From Lycorma delicatula (taxonomy: Eukaryota > Arthropoda > Insecta > Hemiptera > Fulgoridae): a DNA stretch of 64,000 nucleotides. Location of the stretch: the NCBI RefSeq assembly GCF_047948215.1, contig NC_134456.1, forward strand, positions 197,296,034 to 197,360,033, read 5' to 3'. Position numbers and translations under genes: made by a program. Shown piece by piece: positions 53,501 through 63,300 of the stretch; the stretch's first letter is position 1, and every line of letters begins with the position of its first letter. The notes below the pieces were generated by a model. The model was not told the origin of the DNA. It ran no database searches and saw nothing but the letters and a program-made list of their open reading frames with translations.

Positions 53501-56500
53501 CTACGTCACTGAAATGTCGACCATCATTGGCGATAAATTGTTAAAATATTTCTTAGAAGTTCTTCAATATTCTCAGGTACATCTTGAGAGGAATGGCGGC
53601 AATGTCTTACTGTATCGCATCCTTTAAGTGATCTAGACTTTGTGGACGATGTTTAAAATTTCTTTCTTTTAAGTATATCCACAGAAAGAAATCACAAGGG
53701 ATCAAATCTGGTGACCATGCAAACCACCCATTGTCACCTCATAAAGAGATTAGATGACAGGAAACATGTCTCTCAAAACTGTGAACAAATGTTTAGAAGT
53801 GTGAACCGTTGCCCGTCCTGTTGGAACCAAACATCTGCTGAATCTTCAAATTCGTCTAATTTAGGTCGCAGAAAGCTCTGTAGCATGTACTATCTGAGGT
53901 CACAATAACTATAACCAATGTCTTCAAAAAAATAAAGGCCCTATATGCCAATTTGTCCTCTTGCACACTAAACAGTAATGAGAGGACTGAGCACTGATTT
54001 TTGATGAAATTTGAGAAGGCTTGTCTCAGCCAGTAACAAAAGTTTTGTTAATTTACGCTGCCAAAGAAATAAAAATGTGCTTCATCTCTAAACAGCACAA
54101 CAGCTGCAAAGGGGATCTGCTGCCAAAATTAGTTACACAAATTTTTACAATTGATGCAATCCCTCTCACTTAATTCTTGCGCAACTACCATTTTATAGGG
54201 ATGCATTTTAAGTTCCCTGTGGAGAATTCCATGATGTTCTCCCATCCAAGACATGGTAGTGACTAAAAAATAAACTAGCAAGACTTTGCTCATCTCAGTG
54301 TCCTTCCACATACAGCACAGTTTTCAAATGTGGGAGATACTTCTGCCACACTTTGTATATGCTTATACAATCATACATAATAAATCACCTTTATGTAAAA
54401 GATGATTTATTGGGGTAGACTATTTAAGGTAAGTGAAACTGATTATGTATTTGGAAAAGTGAAAATAATAAGCCCCAGTACAGGAGTCTGAGAATTTTAT
54501 ATACAAGTTCCACAAATATTTAAAAAGAAAATTTTACAATTTTATATATGTTAGATAAGGAGATGCAAAATCAATATCTTTTCATTACAAAAGAAGAGTG
54601 ATTCGCGGGGGGGGGGGGGTTGTAATTTACTGAAAGATGTAATACATTTTTACATTTAGTGTTTTAATTTTAATACATATAGTATTTTATGAAAGTTTTA
54701 TTAAAGAGATTAAGGAAGGAGATAAGATGACCTAATTAACCAACAATTAAGTTACTTTTGAATGAGTTTCACATTGGACTTAAAAAAGGTTACAATATTA
54801 AAAACAGCATATTTAATTTGTATTATACTCGTATAATAGAATTACAGTTCAGTAGCAAATAGCAATAATACATTTTATAGTTCTTTGTTGGCTTTAAGAC
54901 TGAATTTCATGAAAGTTGACAGATCTGCTTCATCTATTGCTAAAATTAACATTTAGTGAATAACCATTAACATATTTGATAGTGATATCAAATATCACTA
55001 AATTATTTGGTTATGATATATATATCTGTAAACTATATCGATAGCCATATCGATATTAGTCATAGGATCTTAATTGTAAAATTTGTTAGCAATGTTGTAA
55101 ATTTTGTAATTTTAAGTGAATCAGTCATAATCGAAAACTGATACAAAAATCTTTTACAGAATTTTATTTCAGCATTTTACTGATCTTTTAGTTAGTTTTA
55201 GTATGTTAATTGTGACATAAAATTAATAAACTGGCTTATTCCTTTAATTTTTTACAGATTTAGAAATAGGTCAACCATCTTATTCATCAGCAGTTAGAGG
55301 AATTTCATCATTCACAGCTTATCCATTACCAAGTGCTGTACACCACAGTTTCGAAATCAGGTTTCGATTTAGTCCTGTCTCCATGGATCAAATAGCACTA
55401 ATGTTATTTATTGGGCAAGGACGTCCTCATGATTCCACATCTGATCATTTAGCTGTCAGTTTTATTAAAGGCTACGTTGTCCTTACATGGAATCTAGGTT
55501 CAGGTACAACGGAATAAAGTATTAAATTATTAAAAAATAAATGTAATATTAATTAGAAAAGGATAAAGTTAGATGAAATCTAATTTTAGGAAGGTGAAGT
55601 TTCATTAAAAAGGATTTTATACAATTATAATAATTGGAGCCATATATTTTCAATATTTTTAAATATAATTATGATGCAGTGTTCGGCAAGTAGAATCTTT
55701 TGAAGCAAAACATCATTAAATGTAATTTAAAATTTTAACTTATACCTTTAAATCACTAATTTTAGTAAATCAAGACAGAACTATAAAAGTTACATTAACA
55801 TCAGTATTAAAGAAATATGTTATATAAGGTGGGAGAAACAAAAATTGTTTAATAATACACAGAAATTATTTCAAGAACTTCTGAAATAGGCAATTACATA
55901 AACAGTACCATCCAAAATCACATACAGAAAATTTTTAATAGAATAACACTCAATATTAATATTAGACTACGATACTCGTATTTCAAAAAATCACTAAAGT
56001 TACTTCACTCATGAAGTAACTTTATAACAAACTTGTAAGCTAATATGTGTTGTAAACATTCAAATATTTTAATGTTTTTTTGTTGTTTTTTCTTTTTTTT
56101 AATTAGTAATTTTAAAATCCAATTTAACAATTCTAGGACCAAGAAGAATATTCACTCCACGTTCACTGAGTGGTAGAACTGGACGTACACACCTGGTAAG
56201 ACTAGGCAGATTAGGTCAGCAATCATGGTTACAAGTAGACAATTTGGAAAATGTTACTGGTTACTCTCCTGGACGACTTTCTGAACTCAATACACAGTCT
56301 ATTATGTTTGTAGGTAATACTGAAAAGTATTATTTTTACATTTGTTAATTATTTATTTTAAACAAAATGTATTGCATTTAACTCTAAAGAAAAGAGAAAA
56401 ATAGTTAAAACACTTTATCAAATATTTTTATAACATTAAAATACTGTTCCAAAGAATTGGTTAGAAAGTTCTTCCAATGTAAAAAAAAAACTTACATAAC

Positions 56501-57329
56501 TCATAAATTCAAATCTAAAACTGAAAGAAAAATAATTTTGTTGAACTTTAATATACAATAATATTAATGAACATAAAGGTGTTAATTTATTAAAGGTGTA
56601 AATCTATTCTTTATGAAATGTGTGTACGCTAGATGTGTGTGCGTGCACGCGTGCATGTTCAGAGGTGTTAATAAATATTAATTAAAACGTAGCAGACGAC
56701 ATGTTTAATAAACAATATATAAAGTTTTATTAATTTATAATTGAAAAACAGAATGTCGTTCTCCTTAAAAATCAACATATGCAGATTTGCAACTTCGTTT
56801 TGAAAATAACACTGTATCTCATTTTATCCGAGTGTATTTTAAATTTCTTATTTGTTCCTATGAAACAAGAGAGACGGGAATTAGATTTTGTGAAACCGTA
56901 ATCCGGTCGCTGTCTTAGCCAATAAATACCTTCGCCGTTTGAGGTATAACCCCCGATTAGATTATGAGAGATTGCCATTTAGTGTACAATAAAATAATTA
57001 TATTTTGTTATTCACAAAATTACTTGATGATGTGTAGAGATTACTCGTTTATCCTCAACGAAACTAATTTGAAACATAAAGAAATTTCATTTATCGATAT
57101 GAACGCATGAAACTTATACGTATACGAATATATTCAGACATTATGACTTTTAGAACTTTTATGACATTAGAACTTCGAATTGTTGTAAGCAGAAGGAACT
57201 GTATGTTAGTTTAAAATTAAAATTTAAGCAATTTTATAGTTATAATTTATTAATGAGAACGGAAAAAATTCAGTTTTATATTAAGTATGTAATTGAATAT
57301 GTAAGTAAGTAATTAGGCATTTTAATTCC

Positions 57330-57393
<64 letters not shown>

Positions 57394-60300
57394 TTTATTA
57401 TTTTAATTCCCATTATAAGATGAGTCTTGTTACTTTCGGCGTGTATAAAAAAAATCTCGTATTCGTTTGAAAGTTATTACTTAATTCAAATTTCTATGAA
57501 AATCCACTTTCGTAGCAACAAAGAATGTTAAACTTTTTTTTTCAATTTTTGTTCATTTTTCACTTAAGTGAGTTACAAAAATAATTACTTTATCACCATG
57601 CGTTAAATCGGAACTGATTGCAAAATGATTATGAATGAAATTCAGTTATTTTATCATTTAATTTAATTGAGAAAAAGTTACAAAAACCTTTTATCGTCAA
57701 GATGAAGGCTGACTGGTAAAAAATTAAATTGACGGAATTGCTTACATTCCTAAGATTTCAATACGGTTAACTATTCCAGTTAAATTTATTCTAAATAAAT
57801 CTCTATGGTCAGGTGACCCGAAAAATCTATTGCCAGATGAGTTCTGTAATTTATCGTCTGCGTGAAAGGTAATATTTACAAAATTAAGAATAGGATAAAA
57901 GAAATTATCATGATTATTCTTACTTAAACGTGCTCACATTTATATTCACTTCATCTAGCACCTAGAGTGTTGGAATGTTTTTTTTTTTTAAAACGTATTT
58001 CATTTAAAATTCAATTAAGATATGTGCAAGTAACATAAAATATCTGCCTTGTTTTAATGAAATTCTTAAAATAGCAATTTTATAGTAATTTACATTTGAT
58101 CGGATTTTTAAGACTCGTCGTTTAAACACACGCTTGCGGACGCGCGCGCACACCAACAGCACCACCATTATTTTCACAAAAAAGTATCATATTTAAACAA
58201 ACTAACATGAAATATACCACAAATTGAACACTCTTTTTAACCACATTCTACATACGCTTTATGACTCGAGATATCATCAGTAATAAGTTTGATGGGGCCA
58301 TAATAATACAAAACCAGCACTAGAGATAAATGATAAAAGTTATAAGCATTTAATTTTTGTTTTTTCTTTTAAGTTAAAATATGTTAAAATTTAAGTTTGA
58401 ATCCCTGATTCTCAAACTAATAATTTTGTCTAAATGTTTACTTCACTGGCTTTTTTCCAGCAAAAATATTTTAGATTATTTTACAATGAAACAATTTTAT
58501 TTGAAATAAGTATTCCTATATTTTCATTTATTGATTAATTAGAATTATAATTTTATAAAATGTTGTGAGAAGTATTACTTGCAATTAGTAGAACTCACTG
58601 TTTACTCTGTATAGGCATTGGAAAGGCATTTCTGTAAAGGCTGTTTTGTCACAGTTAAATTTTCATCCTTCTATATTTGGATATACTTGGGTTTGTTGAT
58701 AAGCATCAATATCTTTGCTCAGTAATTACAACAATTGGAAACCACTTCAAATCTCAATTTTCTAATTTTCTGGGCGTGGAATGTCTGTTATTCTTGAGAA
58801 ATGACAATACCACTAATATGAATAAATTTAGTCTCATGTCAAGTAGCCATGACAGTTTGGTTATGGCATCTACCTAACTGACAACTGTTAATTAATTCTT
58901 ATCAATAAATAAAATTGTAATTGCACTGTAATCATTACATTAGGTAGTATGCACAACAATAATTTTTCATTTACAAGAAAAATCATCATTCTTTGTTTGT
59001 CTGAAATCAAACAACTAGTTTTATATAACTAGAATTATAATTTTATATTATGTTTTTAATTATTACAGGCGGTCATAAAGCAATGAATTTCACGGGACTG
59101 CCCCATGACCTTCCATTGCATACTGGATTTTCAGGTTGTATCTATGGTGTTGAAGTTCGAACAGGTCAAGTGACAGTTACTGTAGGACAATTGAGGCAAA
59201 GAGCTATTGTTGGTAGAGGGGTTGGTCAATGCGGTACTCAGCAATGTCATAATGCAACATGTTTAAATGGAGGTGCTTGCCTTGATCACGGAGCAACTTT
59301 TACGTTAGTATTCATTCTGAATTAAGTATCGTATGAATTTTAATATTATACCTCTTCTAGTTATTAAATATATATATTTATAAGTATAATATTAACATGT
59401 CCTGCGTTATTAACTCAGTATTTAATATATATAATAATAAGCAGCACATCCTGGCCTGACAACAGAGTAAAAAACTATTATATATGAGTAAGGGGTACAG
59501 CTGCCCACCGGCCTTAAATCAAAATAACTAATGTATATGGAATATTATAAAAAATCAATTAACTATTTAAATTCAAAATTGTTTGATATCTTACAATTGA
59601 TATCATTTGATTTAAAAATTTAAAATTTTTTTTATATTTATAAAAATCTTCGTAAATGTTGAAAGAATGAGTTGTTAAATTAAGCAGTGAGTGTTACACC
59701 CTATGACGAATTTAATTTTCAAATAGTTTCAGTATTATCTATATCATTAATGTGTTTTTTATTTTATTATTATTTAATTATATTTAATAAAATTATATTT
59801 TTTCAAGGGTAAGAATCGAATTTAAAATTATTAATTCCTAATAGGGATGTGTATTATGTTTTTTTTAACATTTGTTTGTTTGTTTTAGCTGTTTAATGTA
59901 CAATGCATTGTTAGACTTTCAAAAATCACATTAATTTTGTCATATGTGCAACTGAATGTTTATTTTATAATATTTGTTTATTTCATAATTATATAAAAAT
60001 CATAATTTTTTTTTTAAATAACTGATAATTAATTCAATTTTACAAAAACACTGTGAATCATCCAGAAGCATACATTTATTATTACTTAAAAACTGTAAAA
60101 AATAAAATCATAGATTTCTATAAATATTCCTTCAATATTCCTAATGCTAAAATGATCCTAAAAAATCTAATTATTCATGTATATGAATAACCAAATTACA
60201 TATAATACTTAAAACATTAGAAAACATTTACTTTATATTTATACTAATTACTAATTAAATTAATTAACTAATTAGAACTTATTAATTACTAATTTCTATA

Positions 60301-63300
60301 TTTTATAATTAATCATTTTAAATCATAGATGACTCAATTTCATAATACTGGGTATTAAGGAGATACTTAGCTAACCTACTTCAGACATATCCTTAGCCAT
60401 AAAATCTGTAAAAGGAAACATATTTAACAAAGAAACACACCATACATAAAACATATTATTTGGTTATGTAAGGAGTTTACTAATCTTTTTTATAAGGGAC
60501 CATTAACTACAGCATTCTTCATAACTACATGGAATTAGGTGTTGCTAATTAATGGTCCTACTGAAGAAAATGTCCTGATATTTTGTTTCAGTATTTTTGT
60601 TCCGGTATAGATTTGTGTCACAATATTTCCAAGTGTTACCATATCAGTTCTTCAATAAAATTATGTATTTCTTATGTACACTCCTTAAAGTCATTTTTAT
60701 CATTCAGAAAATAAGAAATCTATTTATTCAAAAATGTAAGTTTGAATGTAATTTAACAATTTATATTTTATTAACATATAGTAAGCTAACCCGTACAAAA
60801 AAAAAAATATACTTCTTATTTATAACACATTTTATTTATTTTACTATAATAAGAAATATGACTGATAGTATAAATACAAGTATAATTATTATGGAAAATT
60901 TCAGAAGAAAAATCAATGTTTTTAGGTGTTTATGTAAGGATGGTTGGTTTGGTCCAGTGTGCGCACTCCGACAAAACCCATGTGATTCAACACACCATAA
61001 GTGTTCATATGGATCAACATGTATACCTCTTGAGTCTGGGTATGCATGTGACTGTTCTTTAGGACGCACAGGCAAATTATGTGAGAAAGGTAAATTCCTA
61101 CAATTGTAATTTTTTAAATAAACTTTTTTAAATAAGTATATTAAATCAATAACTTTAAAGGAAAAAAATAAAAATTCTTTTTCTCAACGCAATACTTATT
61201 TCAGTTTCATAAATTTCTCCAACATTTTAAAAAGTAAATGACACTTGTTGAGGAAATATATTTAAATACTTATATATCAATAAACTTCAAAACGTCCAAT
61301 CTAAGAAATTTTATATATATATTTTTAAACATAATTTTTCAACAGCATAATTTGAATTTATAGTTACTGAAAGACCAGTATGTAATCAATCTTTACCACC
61401 CATACTAAAACTGAATTAAAAAAATTAAAATTGTTTATTAACTTTACATTCAGATAATCTACTAACTATTCCATATAACTTGTAAAATACTACATTTATT
61501 GATTTTCCACTAGTGAGTAGTTATGTGCCAACCTGTCTGTTTTGGCATAAAAATACTGATACCATAGCAAAACAAGGAATATACTTTTATTAATAAATAT
61601 AGTTATCCTCCTCGCTTACATACAAGCTTTACCTCTATGAGACTTCCAATAAAAAGCAAACTATGACAATATGTTGTAATTAATGTGTAGTTGTCTCATG
61701 TTATCCCATGTTTTGGAAATCAAAATTTTTTTAAATTTCCCAAATTTTAAAAATCTTCTGATATAGACCTAAAATTATTATGTAAACTTTTGGCATCTAA
61801 TACTTACATTCTTCACCAAGCAACTTATATTGGTTACCTGCAAGCATACTGAATCCTGCATGATTAGGCACAGTGTAAAAAAATTACACCACTTACTAAT
61901 GCAGTCCACTGTAAATACAAAAAAATTAACAATAAGCTCAACTGTACTTAATCATTTTCAGTATTAACAACATATGTCCAATTGAGATTTGATCCTGTGG
62001 CAGAGTGGTAGAGCTATGTTTTTCATTCAGAAGATTCTGGGTTTAAAATTGGTCAGGCTTGGCATATTTTGCAAGAAATAAAATTCGTCAGTCATTATTA
62101 ACTGACTGAAACTGGGCATAATTCTGTTATTGCTTGCATAATAAATACATACCACAGTATTGATGTCAAAACTTTCTCAAAAATAAGATTTTTCAGTCAC
62201 TAGACTATAAGTCTCTGAGAAATTAGTTTGAAAAGTTTTACTCAAGGTTAACAAACAAATTGTACCATAGAGTGCTAATTTTGTCTCATTTTAATTAAAA
62301 TTGAACTGATGAATTTCAATTTTACCCATTGAAATTTATTACACCTTACATCATGTAAGCGGAATGTGTAAAATTAGTCTGGCATACAATAATTTATAAA
62401 TGTAGAATGAGAAGTAGATAGTACAGGAGTAAATACATCTTACCTTCAGAGAATATTTTGGTATGATTCCTTGCTGTAACAACATGTAATTACACATATC
62501 TAGTTTTCACTTTTTGTATCTACATGTATTTCAGAATTCAAAGTGACAAATCCTATCTGCCAAGTAAGACAAAAATATAAAAAAATAACAAAACAAAATT
62601 TATAATTATTACATAATTTTTTACATAATTAAAAGTTTAACATAATTAATAAGACAAAATTTAAAAAAAATAAAATAGACAAAAAGAGAAAATAAAAATA
62701 AATAATTAAATTAAAAATTAAATAAAAATAATAAATAAAAAGTGTAAAATGTGTTTAAAAGATAAGTAAAGAAGATTTACTCTCTAGAGTTAGTGCATGT
62801 GCATGAGTGCATCATACTTCTTGTTTGGTATTCAATCTTTGACCTATTCTATTTTGATGTGGTGAAGTACCATCTACAATGATAAATGGACATACAGCAA
62901 AAAAGATCCATTAGTGTGATGACTAGAAGTATTTAGTAACTGCTCATTTCTTAGAGAAGATCTTATAGGCTTGTTGCAAGTATACCTGAAATGTGAGGCA
63001 TGTACAATAAAGAATATCTATTTATTCCCTTCAGTGAGTTGAGCTCACAACTCATCAAATGTATTCATGTATCTACATGAATACTGCCATTGTTAATATA
63101 GACATCTGTCTATATTAACAATGACAGTTACTGTCCAAAATACTGATCCAATGATGCAAGTTTCTGACACTGTATTTCCTCTTCACTTCAACTTTCTCAC
63201 ACATTAATTTTTTTTCTTTATTAAGTGATAAGCAAGTCTTGAGCATTCCTGCTCAAGATAAGGGTTCACCTAACAGTGCTGACAGTGCATGTTATACTAT

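Larger units (their letters stand above)
52857..55257. other. intron I-J
   Basis: Contains the transposon relic at 53030-54355 and a run of 13 G at 54607-54619. The rest (54620-55257) is AT-rich with no recognisable feature. Confidence 0.6.

Noticed and set aside
58677..58877. 66-residue ORF in the K-L intron
   Set aside because: No recognisable domain; not flanked by matching splice sites; exon K joins exon L in phase without it.
60597..60925. Upstream part of the 170-residue ORF around exon M
   Set aside because: Hydrophobic AT-rich translation with no EGF pattern; the acceptor and phase place the exon start at 60926.
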